Assembly (NCBI GenBank): GCA_023634235.1 | Contig: JAMKCF010000001.1 | Span: 7,380,758-7,444,757, forward strand | Direction of reading: 5' to 3' | Length of the DNA: 64,000 bases | Origin: Pisaster brevispinus | Taxonomy: Eukaryota > Echinodermata > Asteroidea > Forcipulatida > Asteriidae | Shown: piece after piece, positions 34,580 through 45,539 of the stretch | Numbering within the stretch: the stretch's first letter is position 1 | How the letters are laid out: the number at the start of each line of letters is the position of its first letter | Notes under the pieces: generated by a model | Seen by the model: only the letters and a program-made list of their open reading frames with translations | What the model was told of the DNA's origin: nothing | Databases searched by the model: none | Made by a program: the position numbers and the translations under genes

Positions 34580-34742
34580 CGAGCTCCGTAGTCCAAGTCC
34601 GAGTCCTCCCAACCGAATCCGAGTCAGAGTTGCTCCGAGTCTGTTGAAAAAATGGGCTCGAGTCCATCAGCACTGGGTGTCTTAGTATATTCCAGCACCG
34701 GGTGCTCTAGTATATTCCAGCACCCCCATCCAAGAAGTTGGG
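34580..34742. repeat. (CCGAGT)n-like and CAGCACC repeats
   Basis: Degenerate TCCGAGT hexamers occupy 34584-34650. AGTATATTCCAGCACC occurs twice (about 34684 and 34711), and GGGTGCTGCAGCACCC at about 34740 is palindromic. Confidence 0.65.
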
Positions 34743-35430
34743 GTGCTGCAGCACCCACAGCAATTTATACATGTGCATGAAACACTGCAATATGAAAACA
34801 GTGATGACAAGACGGACCTCAAGCTCCTCATCAAGAAACTTGAGGGATACTATCTACCGAAGCAGAACATCACGTGCAAACGACACGTCTTCAATACCAC
34901 GTCACAAGAACATGGACAATCCAATGATAGCTATGTGACATTCTTCAAGAAAAGAGTACAGACCTGTGAATTTGGTGAAATCACAGACAGCTTGATCAAG
35001 ACAGACTCGTGGTAGGCATGAACACAAATTCAGTCAGAGCTAAACTTCTCCGGGAAACAAATCTGGATTTGCCCAAAGCAATCGGTAATTGCTGAGCTGC
35101 AGAACAGTTGCAAGCACAAATGGATACAATAAGCGGGCAGAATCCATCTGTAATGCTGTAACAGCAAAGTACCACAAGGGGAGCAGCAAACGCGGTAACA
35201 TTCCCCTGTAGAATATGTGGAAGACAGCATGCAACATGACAATGTCCAGCGTGTATGGTAAAGAATGCTGCACTTGTGGAAGAAAACACCACTTGGCTAA
35301 AATGTGTAGGACAACAACTCACACTACACGGGACGGAAAGTCATCACCAAGAACGAAGCCAAGAAGAAGCGGCCGACAGAAACTGGAAGAACTAAACACA
35401 GAGCATCACCCCCCCCCCCCCACCCTCCAT
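34743..35430 (+). pseudogene. gag: Ty3/gypsy gag, second element
   Basis: The frame contains HVHETLQYENSDD, YYLPKQNITCKRHVFN and SYVTFFKKRVQTCEFG, then loses frame near 35000. Two zinc-knuckle remnants follow: CRICGRQHAT (about 35211) and CCTCGRKHHLAKMC (C-x2-C-x4-H-x4-C, about 35269). Stops interrupt between them. No 5' LTR was found upstream. A C tract at 35408-35421 follows. Confidence 0.8.
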
Positions 35431-35510
35431 TAATGTTTTTTTTATGAAACTGGAAGAGCTATAACTTAAGTTTGATGAGTTGGATATCGATGAGGATGAA
35501 GTATATATTA

Positions 35511-35650
35511 AAGAACTCAATCAGGAAGGGCATGGTGAATGCTACACTGAACAAAGACAAATGCAGTTTTAGACTAAGTGAAGAACTCAATCAGGAAGGG
35601 CATGGTGAATACTACACTGAACAAAGACAAATGCAGTTTTAGACTAAGTG
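35511..35650 (+). repeat. 70-bp tandem duplication inside pol
   Basis: 35511-35580 and 35581-35650 are identical except one base (GCTACACTG against ACTACACTG). It duplicates part of the RT coding region. Confidence 0.95.
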
Positions 35651-36010
35651 AAGTTAAATACTTCGGTCACATCTTGTCAGCAGGCAGCCTCAAGCCAAAT
35701 CCCGCCGAAATTGAAGCAATTAACCGAATAAAAGCTCCAAGTAGTAACAAACAAGAATTAATGCAGTTTCTAGGTATGCTGACGTTTCTGGCCTAATTCT
35801 TGAAAAGATTTGTCGGCTAAAACGGCCCCATTGAGGACGCTAATTGAAAAGGACATCTGAGCATATAACAGAGGTTTTGAAAAGCTCAGAAGTATGCTTG
35901 CTCAAACACCGATCCTGCAATGTAACGAAACCACTAGTCCTTTTAAGTTGTTGTGCTAGTCGTAAAGGAACAGGAGCAGTACTGCTTCAAGAAAACCTAC
36001 CAGTAGCTTA
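35581..36010 (+). pseudogene. pol: Ty3/gypsy RT thumb and start of RNase H, second element
   Basis: LNKDKCSFRLSEVKYFGH and the LKPNPAEIEAI and QFLGMLTFLA boxes are the RT thumb/connection of a gypsy element. Most of protease and RT is deleted between 35430 and 35560. RNase H begins near 35880 in broken frames and stops where the DNA transposon inserted at the TTA at 36008-36010. Confidence 0.8.
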
Positions 36011-36957
36011 GGCGCGCGGTAAATTTAGGGCCGGTTCGGCAACCGTCAAACGGTTGCCCAAAACGATTCATTTACAGAGCGCCAACCGTTTTGGTTTCGG
36101 CAAGCAATCGTTTCTCCGGGATTAAAGACAGTCGTTTGAGGCTTAACTCTGGTGACAGACAAAAGGAGTGCCGCTTGACTGGGGTTTACACCTAACAAAG
36201 GAGTTGTCTTGTGCCAGGCTATCACTGACACCTCTGCCGCTAATCTTTGCTAATCCTACACGGCCGGGAATGCTGGTAACGATGGTTGTGTATTGGATAG
36301 GTGCATGTACGCCCAGGTTGTAGCATTTTCTTCCCATTCATGAACTAATGGAGTTTTTTGGTCAAAACGGCTTTGAACATCTTGCTGCGAAATTTAAAGT
36401 TCGGGTTTCGATATCATTGTTTGAATTTTTGGTGAAACAATAAATATACATTAAATCTTGGTTTTGCCCTATTGGAACAGAAAATTAGTATTTACTCAAT
36501 AAAGGGGTTTATTATTGTCCGTTGTAGTGGCATTTCTTTGGTAACTCTTTTAGAAAAGGTTTAGGGTTATACGTATTTAACACATTTTAGAAGATTTTTA
36601 TTTGAGAAGAATAGAATTGAATTGTGCTTGCCGCACTTTTTTCTCAGCACGCCCAACACATTTTAATGTGGGCGCGATTTCGTCTGACCCTTCAGTGTAG
36701 TTTACGTGATTTGAATATTTTAGAATTCGAATTGTGAAAAATAAGACAAAATAAAATAAAAACTCTTACACATAGTGGTACTGCTGTGGAATAATTTATT
36801 TTGTTTCACTGCTGAATTTAAAAACAAAAGAACTTGGAACAATCATCAGGAAAATTTGATGGGAAAACATAAAATAATACAAAAACGGCAAAAAGTGCCA
36901 CATTTACTTGTGCACGCGGCCATTTCATTCCTAGTTTCTTTCCTGATTTAATTATTG
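36011..36957. other. Left terminal and subterminal region of the TTA transposon
   Basis: Terminal inverted repeat (36011-36056), further CAACCGTTT motifs to about 36100, then AT-rich DNA without coding sequence up to the stop of the minus-strand BEN gene. Confidence 0.7.
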
Positions 36958-37820
36958 TTAGTTAGGGTTTCCATCGAGCAGCCGTTTTCTCTGTTCGTAG
37001 CGGGCTCGCTTGCAGCATTCGTTGAGTGCTTCTACAGTCTTACTTTTAGAGTCTGTGTACCAGTCAGAAAACCCGGGAAATTGCATTTTGGTTTGATGGA
37101 AAATACAGTTGATGATGACTCTGTCGAGCTGGGGGATTTTGCACCGCTTGTTGTTCTCATCTCTAGAGTTCCCAGTGATATTTTTGATGGCCAGTTCGTC
37201 TTTTGGTATCTCTCTTTTCAAGAGGCAGACACAGAGCAGTTTCCCCTTTTCATTGTCAGATGCGTTTCGACGTCTTTGTTGAACTTTTCTCAACATAGTT
37301 TTGTAATCGGCTACGGAACGCACCATATTTTCACTTCCGCCAAGTAGATATGTGCCGGAATCAGGGCCCGCCATGAATTTTGCCGATTGCGGTTGTGACG
37401 GGGATGTGTCCACAACTGCCCCCACTGACGGCTCTGACGATGGCGCTGGGACTGGTCGCATAGACGAACGGGCTAGGATTGATGGAACTGATGCTAGGGA
37501 TGTAGTTGCTGGCTCTTCAAATATATCTGGGGAAATTTTTGAAGCCACGACTTTCACCATCTCCCGGAGTCGATCTTGTTTGATGGCCATGGCTACTTGC
37601 CTTGTCTCCATCTCGTCCTGTTTCCCTTGCATTGTCACCAGGCGGGACTGAATGTCACCAAGAATGTCAAGAATAAGTTCGGAAGTTTGTTCTTGGCGAC
37701 TCATCTGGTCATCGCCATGGAACATGCTAAGAACTTGCTTTCTGTTTTCTGTGAGGATCTGCTTTCTCAGACCAGCAAGTGCAACGTCATCATCTGAGTC
37801 ATCACTTTCAGTATCAACAT
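36958..37820 (-). CDS. BEN-domain protein of the TTA transposon
   Basis: A 287-codon open exon on the minus strand. It probably starts at a splice acceptor (TTCTTCACAG before 37820); an ATG at 37831-37833 is an alternative start. Order: acidic N-terminus (ESDDSDDDV), a Gln/Met-rich coiled-coil segment (ELILDILGDIQSRLVTMQ and onward), a Ser/Pro-rich linker, then about 90 C-terminal residues resembling a BEN domain: KLLCVCLLKREIPKDELAI, NITGNS, and PQLDRVIINCIF with a terminal KTVEALNECCKRAR helix. BEN domains bind DNA or mediate protein contacts in chromatin factors and some viral proteins. Here the gene lies inside transposon ends and may bind the termini. The frame is intact, unlike nearly everything around it. 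Confidence 0.65.
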
Positions 37821-38397
37821 CTGTGAAGAACAACGATTTGTTTATTTATACTATGGTAATGTTTTTAAAGTTTACTTTGTTGAAATATCACAGGCGGACG
37901 CAATTTGTATCAGACGATCACTTTCTAAGTTTGCTTGGAGTAGACTTCGAATTATAAATATAAATAAACTATTTAAAAAATCAGATTTTTTTTTTACACG
38001 AATTCCCAATGCCACACTATCACACGCTAGCATATTGTGTACAGCGGCTGGTACCCAGAAGTCAGCTATTTTGTAACGGCATAAAAGAATACTGTAAAAA
38101 TAAAGTGCTTGTGAACTTTATATTAAATACCTTTTCGTTTGTTGAAAGATCGGTCAATGCTGTCACAATCCAGAAGTTCATCGTGAGCACATTGGATGTA
38201 GATTAAATTAAATCTTGAAAGATCAAAGTTAAACTATCACACTAAAAACTCAAATATATACTTATTTAAGTGATTTTCTCCTCTTCAAATTTAGTCCTTT
38301 GCAATGCAAAGCTACATTCTTGTTTAGCCCTATTCGCGATCATGCCATATCCCCGCTTCGACCTAATCTGTTCCCGATTTCACCGATCAACCAACCC
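37821..38397. promoter_or_regulatory. Shared divergent upstream region
   Basis: About 580 bp of AT-rich DNA between the 5' ends of the minus-strand BEN gene and the plus-strand DDE-like gene. It must hold both promoters and any 5' exons. No TATA box or exon can be assigned with confidence. Confidence 0.35.
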
Positions 38398-39395
38398 ATG
38401 GAGGCATCAGCAAGTCCAATGTCAAGAAAACGGCTCTTTGATGAGGATACCTCTCAAGCACGTGGTACTTTGCCTCAAAAACGGGGTAAAAAGCCGTTGC
38501 ACGAAAAACATCAGAACCTTGTCCACAGGCTGTTTCCGAATGTCTTGTTGATCATGGTTTCGCAGCACATCGGAGGAGATCGGAAACCTGGTCATCTGTT
38601 GGTGTGACAGCACGGAGATTGACGAGTGAAGTTTCGGGTAGGCCTGAAGATTCCGACCTGCCAAAGTCAATCAGTGAAAGCTCCATCAAGCGCTTATTTG
38701 TTGCACCCCATAGTAGCCGCCATGCAAGCAATCGATACCACGGTGTTATTGATGCCAAAGTTGGCGTGAAGGCAAATGATGCATTGAAGGAAAACCCCAA
38801 TTCTCATTTTTGCCGAAGCTCGGTGAATTACGCTCTCGAGATGGCCACTTGTTTCGAAGATGAGGTGTCAGCATGGTCAGTAGACGACAAAAACAAACTA
38901 CTAGTAGGAGGGGGTCCATGTGTGGATAGAAGGATGTCTTTTAAATCTTACTTCATGAGAAACGACATGGTGCATTATCCAGACCATAATTTCGCAACTG
39001 GGTACAAAATTATACCAAGCGGGTACATGCAGCGTCTTCACCGGCCATCATCAAAACAACACGGCAAAACATCATCTCAAGAACCTCCGTTACCAGGCAA
39101 CCAGTGTCAGCTACCTACCTCAAAATATCGACATGACAAGCTAGGCCGTCAACTATCCCAGAACTGGTCCACTTTCCATCTATCTTCGGGGCAACAAGTT
39201 TTACAAAGCTTCCGTCTACACCATCATAAAGACCTCAAACATCTAATTCAAAGAGTCAACGAAAAAGATGGGAAATTTGCTGCCGTCATCATATCAGACA
39301 ATGGACCAGATTGGAAAAAGCACAGTTTGAAGGTAGTCCAAATGATTGGGCGACTTAGGCGTGATTTGAACCTTGACTACTTGGCAAATACATAA
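38398..39395 (+). pseudogene. DDE-like protein of the TTA transposon (frameshifted, C-terminally truncated)
   Basis: Start candidate is the ATG at 38398 (MEASASPMSRKRLF). Frame shifts once near 38600, between GGDRKPGHL and TARRLTSEVSG. The main frame runs 38604-39395. Features: an N-terminal helical region (SIKRLFVAPHSSRHASNRYH), then YALEMATCFEDE, VSAWSVDDKNKLLVGG with a candidate catalytic Asp, a GYKIIPSGYM stretch, then VIISDNGPDWKKHSLKVV with a second Asp, and it stops at DLNLDYLANT. As I recall, related multicopy invertebrate proteins continue with an Asn-x-Ile-Glu-His-Leu-Trp box that would supply the Glu; it is missing here. The DDE assignment is inference from the D...DNGPDW pattern. 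Confidence 0.6.
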
Positions 39396-39774
39396 CGCAA
39401 ACTGGTGGCTACGATCTCAGGTTATACTTTATCGTTTTTTATGATTAAAAGTAATATGTGTGGTAACTTTTGGCTAGCATTTTAGAAATATCAAAAACAA
39501 AGCGCAGTTAAGAAGTGTTAGGCATTTTAGTTTTGAAATTTATAATTACAGTCAGAGCTTCAACAACCACAGTTATAATCCCAACACAATGCACAGTAAT
39601 CCGATTATATCCTTTTTGTTCGGACTCTGGAGGACCAAATAAACTCAGCGCACTGAAGCATGGAATAAACCATCCCCAACCGTTTCACAAATGCTGCTGA
39701 ATCGTTTTTAACTTCAATCGTTTGTCAACCGTTTGACGGTTGCCGAACCGGCCCTAAATGGACCGCGCGCCTTA

Positions 39775-40640
39775 TGCATCAAAGGCATTCACTAAAACGC
39801 GACTGTAGAAGACGAACTGATATTTCGAAACAATCAAGTAAAAATACCATAGTCATTGAGAACGTTTATGTTTGGTAAAATCCACCAGAGTCACCAAAGC
39901 ATTGAAAAAAGCAAAGACTCGGCTTGAGATGTACTGGCCAGGCATGTCGGCTCAGAATCAGGTCACACTTGAAAAGTGCTCATCTTGTTATGAATTGCTA
40001 TGAAAAATGCAAAAGGACAAATGAAGTCACACACGAAACCAGGCAGGCCATGGCAAAAAGTGGGAGCAGTTCTATTTAAATCAATGGCAAACTGTATTTC
40101 CTCATTATTGACTACTATTCCAGCTATTTTGAGATAAATAAATTAAGCTCCACATCCAGCCGAACAGTAATAGAAGTGTGCAAAGAACACTTCTCGAGGC
40201 ATGGAATACCAGAAGTTGTCTCAGACAATGGGCCGCAGAAGCAAGTGCCACTTTCCATCTATTCAGCCAAGATTGGCAATTCAAACATACACTTGTGTCA
40301 CCAAGATAACCACAAAATAATGGAAAAGCCGAAAAAATGTTGGAATTGCTAAACAACTAATGCAAAAAGCAAACAAGGAAACAAAGACCTACATCTAGCC
40401 TTACTTGATTAACACACCAATCTGAGGAATCAGCAAATCACCCATGCAAATGTTGATAAGTAGAAGAACAAACACGACATCGCCTATCAAAGAAACACTA
40501 TTAAAGCCAATGATTGTAACAGGTGTGACTGAGAAACTAGAACAACTAAACGAGAAACAAGATTATATGTAGTGAAGACAGCTGGTGCCTCAGTGTTTAC
40601 CAGAAACCGAAGAGACATGAACAGTCCAAAATGAATTACA
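39775..40640 (+). pseudogene. pol: Ty3/gypsy RNase H remainder and integrase, second element
   Basis: RNase H resumes directly after the TTA at 39772-39774 (ASKAFTKTR). Integrase remnants in broken frames include KKAKTRLEMYWPGMSAQ (about 39905), KCSSCYEL (about 39977), an INKLSSTSSRTVIEVCKEHF stretch (about 40135) and GIPEVVSDNGPQ (about 40205) with a catalytic Asp. Stops and shifts are frequent, so it is inactive. Confidence 0.8.
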
Positions 40641-41152
40641 CACAAGACTTGGATTGGAAACTAGACAGTACAAGCAGTAAGGAGACTGGTCCTAAGGAAA
40701 CAAAAGAATCCCACACAACAGTCTCTATAAAACAAGGTCTGGGGGACTCTGTAAACCACTAAATAAACTAACACTCTAATTCATGAGTATATTAACTGTA
40801 TAATCTTCATTTCAATTAACTGTCTGTTATAATGTGAAAGTTTAATTGTACTTAATATTGTGACAACATTGTAAGTAGATGTAGTGAGTTTATAAATAGA
40901 TGTAGCGAGTTAAGAAAACAACCAATGATTTGTTCAAGCCACAAAATACGACAATCCAAACAATCTGATCAAAAAACTATACCGCCAATTATTTTAAGGT
41001 GTTATAAATATGGACTCTTTAATAATACCTCATGCCAGAAATCTGACATTTATAAGATGTAATGTCTATAATGATTTTTATGATAACTGTATTTATCCTG
41101 ACAACTTATTTACTCTAAAATGTATAAGACTTACTATTCAAAAACAGGGAGA
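40641..41152 (+). other. 3' non-coding part and polypurine tract, second gypsy element
   Basis: AT-rich, ending in AAAAACAGGGAGA (41140-41152), the polypurine tract, in the same arrangement as the first gypsy element (AAAGGGAGA before TGTAA). Confidence 0.7.
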
Positions 41153-41325
41153 TGTAACAGGTTGATGTAGAGCACATGCTGTTTAGTTATGGAATGTATT
41201 GAGATACCTAGGAGGGCCCACACAGGATCGGCTAACCAAGCCTTGTGGTTACAATAAAACTCTTCGATATAGACCAGCACACAAGCAAATGTGTCCATGA
41301 GACCCTCTGTACAGTGTACACAAAA
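41153..41325 (+). repeat. Probable 3' LTR, second gypsy element
   Basis: It starts TGTAACAGGTTGATG right after the polypurine tract and contains AATAAA at 41254. The end is uncertain because no 5' LTR remains to compare with. Confidence 0.5.
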
Positions 41326-42250
41326 CAGTATCTTCCCTTCCTTAATTGTGGTAACTGTAGTGTTATTCGTAAGTGTAGTGTCATTAGCGCATGCGCGCTG
41401 CGGAGGTCAGAGTTTATCTTAATTACACTTGTATCTTGTCCACAAATTCCTGTGTATTCGTCTCTTCATTGACTCGTCATATTTATTGTATTTCCAGAAT
41501 ACTACATGGTGGCATGTTTAGCTTCGAGGAACAACGGTATTTTGAGGTAGAAAACTGTCCGCCCGCCCGAATAATCAACCGATTTTCACCGGCGGCGCAT
41601 GCCACCCGTAACTAAGCACACAGTTACACGTGTGCTGCACATGCAGTGGCCAATGCCGGCTACTCACACAATTATCAAAGCGCCCTGCAAGTCGTGGTAA
41701 ACATCCGACTCCATTGGAAACAAGTCACGCCTGCCTACCATCAAATATCGGACATTTCTCGATGAACAAGAGGTACTTTCCGCGATCGAAAAAGCCAGTC
41801 TCCTACACCTGGAACTCTGATCCCTTCCATCCGTTCTGTGATGATTGATGCTGCATGTATTATAAGCCGTTCTCGTGAGGAATCCAGCGCGAGACTACGC
41901 AATTGTCAAATGCTGCATCTACTTTGTGAGGATCACCCAACAGCAGCAGAGACATTTTGCTCACCTTTTATCTTCCTCCATTCTTACATCAGAAAGTTTA
42001 TTTCTATTCTATTTCTACCTCATGTGGACAAAAAATAACAAACGCAATAATCACAAACTCAACGAAACAGCATGCATCAAGTAGCACGCTGATTAATCAT
42101 TGGCCGGCGACAAATTACTGGGTTAACTGGCGAAGAGCCGATAAGCCTCAATTCGGCTATCTATCGTTTATCAGAGAACGTTCGAACCATGCATCGATTT
42201 GATAGACACTTCTGGCAATAGCCGAGCTCTGAGCAACAAAAGCCCTTCAG
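41326..42250. other. Unassigned region
   Basis: No gene recognised on either strand. It may contain the decayed tyrosine recombinase end of the minus-strand DIRS element at 42251, but I could not align catalytic motifs. Confidence 0.35.
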
Positions 42251-43943
42251 CTAAAAGCTATGATCAATGCGCAAAGCTAAACACAAGAATGTTGGTGTGT
42301 TGTTAAAGATTGAATCGGGGGTAATCAAAGGTGGAGTGAATGAAATGTTCAACAAACGCCAGTCCTGAATAGAGCTAAGCAAATGGTTGCCGTCGGGGCA
42401 AAGTGACGGCCAAAAGTATGCGGAGGTCCATTTGGGAACGATAAGAGTACCACTACCAAGACAGTTGGTCAGATGTTTCAAAGTATGGATTTTGAGGGAA
42501 ACGGGTGGGCACATATAGTTGTTGTCTTTTGACCAATCATGACAGAAAGCGTCCACCCCTGCCGTATCTTTGCACCAGAATCAGGAATTGAATAATGCTT
42601 AGGTTTCGGGGAATCCATTCTGGAAGAATGACCGGATTGTGCTTGAGAGACAATGAACAAATTGCCAAGGCAAGTTCCTGTAAATCAGGTTTGGTGCTGC
42701 CGTGAGCAAGGATGCGGGGAACATTTGCAGTATCTGTATACCATCTTACTTTCTCGCGTGCGAATTCTACGCATAGGTCTTGGATCATCTTATAAACGGC
42801 TGCTAGTTCGCGCCATGTTGAACTACGGGACTGTTCAGGTTTTGACCATGAGCCAGAAAGGTGCAGGGCGGGACAACCTATTACACAGCCGCCGTAGCCA
42901 GTGTCGCTTGCGTCTGAATACACGGCGCGGGATGGGGTATACTGGTGTTTGATAGAAAAACCGTTGAATGCGTCGAGATTGGCAAGCCAGAATAGTAACT
43001 CTGCGGCTACAGGAAATGAAATATGGACGCAATCCGACCAGGAATATCTGCCTTCGATAGTGCGATACATAGCGCGTGTTATGAGGCGGGTAACCGGGCC
43101 TAGGGCGGGGCTCATGGAAATTAGTTTGCCTGTGACGCGCCCTAGCGATCTAACTTGAATGGGTTTGGCATGGCGATGGTCTAATATTGCGTCGTGAATA
43201 ATTTCTTTTAGTTTTGCAATTTTGGCGGGTGGAACAGAAAATGTGAGTGCGCGGGAAACTATGACAAGGCCTAGGTAAGTGATGGAAGTTTGTGGCTGCC
43301 ATATGCACTTAGTTTTGCTGGGAACAAAGCCGCTGAGAATAACAGATTCTTTGACAGTTACTGAATTACGCAGTGCTGAATGTAGGTTGGGTGAAATAAT
43401 AAGTCCATCATCAATGTACATTGATGAGCAAATCCCTTGCGCCCGCCAATGATAGACTAAAGGTCTTGTAAGCTTTGTAAACAAGTAGCATGCGCTTGAG
43501 AGGCCAAAAGGTAAGACGCGGAACTCAAAATATCGCATGGGGGCATGTTCAAATTGCCAATCTAATCCTAAATAGGTTTGATGTGGGGGGGGGGGGAAAT
43601 GTCTACATGATGATAACCCGACTCTAAATCAAAACTGAAATAATACTGATTGGAATCCAGGACTTGTGACACGTGCCTAAGGTCCTCGTACTTGAACTTT
43701 GTTTTGAATATGAATTGGTTAGGGTGGCGCAGATCAAGGACCAGTCTGTTTCCTACCTTTTGCGACAGTTAGGGGGTTGCAACAATGGGGTAGTGTATCC
43801 ACTTCTGCAATGCAATGTTTTCGCAAAAGTTCTGAAATAGCAGATTTAACGAAGTCAGGATGATCGAGGCTTGATATATTGTTTTTTGCATAAAATGGGG
43901 GAGGATTCTCAAGAAATCGGATTTTATAGCCATAATCAATCAC
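42251..43943 (-). pseudogene. DIRS-type retrotransposon RT and RNase H, second element
   Basis: Minus strand. The RT begins near 43943 with FVKSAISELLRKHCIAEVD, then (frameshifted, with a G tract at about 43588) the central palm. A long open frame (42537-43538) carries FRVLPFGLSSACYLFTKL, MYIDDGLII (catalytic YIDD, about 43417), YLGLVIVSRAL, the RNase H Asp in AVYSDASDTGYGG (about 42920) and RELAAVYKMI. After a shift, WSKDNNYMCPPVSL and SAYFWPSLCPDG (42400-42545) continue the DIRS RNase H/methylase-like region. No clear tyrosine recombinase follows. The 333-codon intact stretch makes it younger than the copy at 1495. Confidence 0.85.
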
Positions 43944-44778
43944 GCCAATGACAAATTCACTGGCTTTTTAGCTCATTTATCCGATAAGGAAGACAGGGTT
44001 TGAGTTTACCTTCGACTCATTCGGGGGCCCCGGAATCGCCCTGGCTGTGTTCCCACTCTCTAGATGTTCCTGGTATCGGTTGGTCTGGGCCCTGGCTGTC
44101 CGTGCTGGCGCTGGAGAGGGTAGTGTATCCACTTCTGCAATGCAATGTTTTCGCAAAAGTTCTGAAATAGCAGATTTAACGAAGTCAGGATGATCGAGGC
44201 TTGATATATTGTTTTTTGCATAAAATGGGGGAGGATTCTCAAGAAATCGGATTTTATAGCCAGAATCAATCACGCCAATGACAAATTCACTGGCTTTTTA
44301 GCTCATTTATCCGATAAGGAAGACAGGGTTTGAGTTTACCTTCGACTCATTCGGGGGCCCCGGAATCGCCCTGGCTGTGTTCCCACTCTCTAGATGTTCC
44401 TGGTATCGGTTGGTCTGGGCCCTGGCTGTCCGTGCTGGCGCTGGAGAGGGTAGTGTATCCACTTCTGCAATGCAATGTTTTCGCAAAAGTTCTGAAATAG
44501 CAGATTTAACGAAGTCAGGATGATCGAGGCTTGATATATTGTTTTTTGCATAAAATGGGGGAGGATTCTCAAGAAATCGGATTTTATAGCCAGAATCAAT
44601 CACGCCAATGACAAATTCACTGGCTTTTTAGCTCATTTATCCGATAAGGAAGACAGGGTTTGAGTTTACCTTCGACTCATTCGGGGGCCCCGGAATCGCC
44701 CTGGCTGTGTTCCCACTCTCTAGATGTTCCTGGTATCGGTTGGTCTGGGCCCTGGCTGTCCGTGCTGGCGCTGGAGAG
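43791..44778 (-). repeat. 330-bp tandem triplication within the DIRS element
   Basis: Units 43791-44120, 44121-44450 and 44451-44778 are virtually identical. One visible difference is CCATAATC against CCAGAATC at about 43932. Each unit spans the gag end, a stop, and the beginning of RT (GYKIRFLENPPPFYAKNN), so the gag-pol junction is repeated three times. Confidence 0.95.
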
Positions 44779-44903
44779 CTTGTAGGGAGGGGCAAGCCGA
44801 TCTGACATGGCCGTGAAGGCCACATGGGAAGCAGGTGCGGTTGTCGAGGGTAGTGCTTCGGTATTGAAAAATATAGCATATCTGCCACTGATGGATCTCT
44901 TTT

Positions 44904-45329
44904 TCAGGCCTGGCTTCTTAGTTGCGGCTGCTTTTTCCGCTTTTCTGATGCGCTGGAATCCGATGCCAAATCGTCTGCTGCGTACTCTTTCACCACGCCC
45001 CAGCCTAGCTCTAATCTATCGGCGAGGCGTATCAGCTTCTGTCGATCTTTGACGAGTTTTGCGACGTCGCTTACAATGGCTTTGGTGCGATCAATGTCTA
45101 GAGAGTCAATACTTTGTGTGGCCTGCTCGACGAGGGAGAGGATCTTTTCGCAATGATTGTACTGTTGCTTGTTACCCTGTCTCTTAAAAGTGGGAACGTC
45201 TGCCGAGAGCCGCTGTTTCTTGCAAGCGCTTTCGACTCGAACATCCAGCGAGTTGGTAAGCGCTTGAATGGCCTGCAAGACTTCTTGATTGCCTTGGTTG
45301 GGCTGTTGGTTCCCGTCTACAGACATCAT
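44904..45329 (-). pseudogene. DIRS gag-like protein
   Basis: Minus-strand frame of 141 codons starting MMSVDGNQQPNQGNQEV. It contains VPTFKRQGNKQQYNHCEKI and RQKLIRLADRLELGWGVV, a pattern typical of the first protein of DIRS/Ngaro-type elements. It stops at 44904, and the C-terminal part continues in another frame through 44640-44890. It precedes pol in the right order and orientation. Confidence 0.75.
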
Positions 45330-45539
45330 AGCGTTACCGCAATAAGGTGTGTCCGCTTTAGTAGTGTGTGATTTTGGGTGGGTAATTAACGTGTGGATAG
45401 GTTGACTGTTGAACCGAGAATGAGCCGAGTGTGAACTTGGTTATTTATACTAATCAGTAGTTATGTAATACGAAATGCCAAGCATTCGCACCTGTTGTGC
45501 GAAAACGAATAGAAGTTCTACTTCCCCGAATTAGGGTTG

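Larger units (their letters stand above)
36011..39771. mobile_element. DNA transposon with TTA target duplication, BEN and DDE-like genes
   Basis: Terminal inverted repeats of about 46 bp: left 36011-36056 and right 39727-39771, starting GGCGCGCGGT, continuing TTTAGGGCCGGTTCGGCAAC, with two mismatches. The inner end of each repeat, CAACCGTCAAACGGTTG, is itself a palindrome. TTA flanks both sides (36008-36010 and 39772-39774). The target is a gypsy RNase H frame that continues in phase beyond the element. TTA duplication fits PIF/Harbinger (TWA), but the two encoded proteins are not the usual Harbinger DDE_4 plus Myb-like pair. The genes are divergent around about 37820-38398. The element is probably non-autonomous now, because the DDE-like gene has a frameshift and lacks its C-terminal part. 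Confidence 0.85.

Noticed and set aside
36958..37820. Transposon BEN gene as a viral protein
   Set aside because: BEN domains occur in some viruses, but here the gene lies between DNA transposon ends with a target duplication, and no viral gene is nearby.
43588..43599. Programmed frameshift site at the G tract in DIRS RT
   Set aside because: Homopolymer expansion is the simpler explanation, since the frame is already broken by other lesions nearby.
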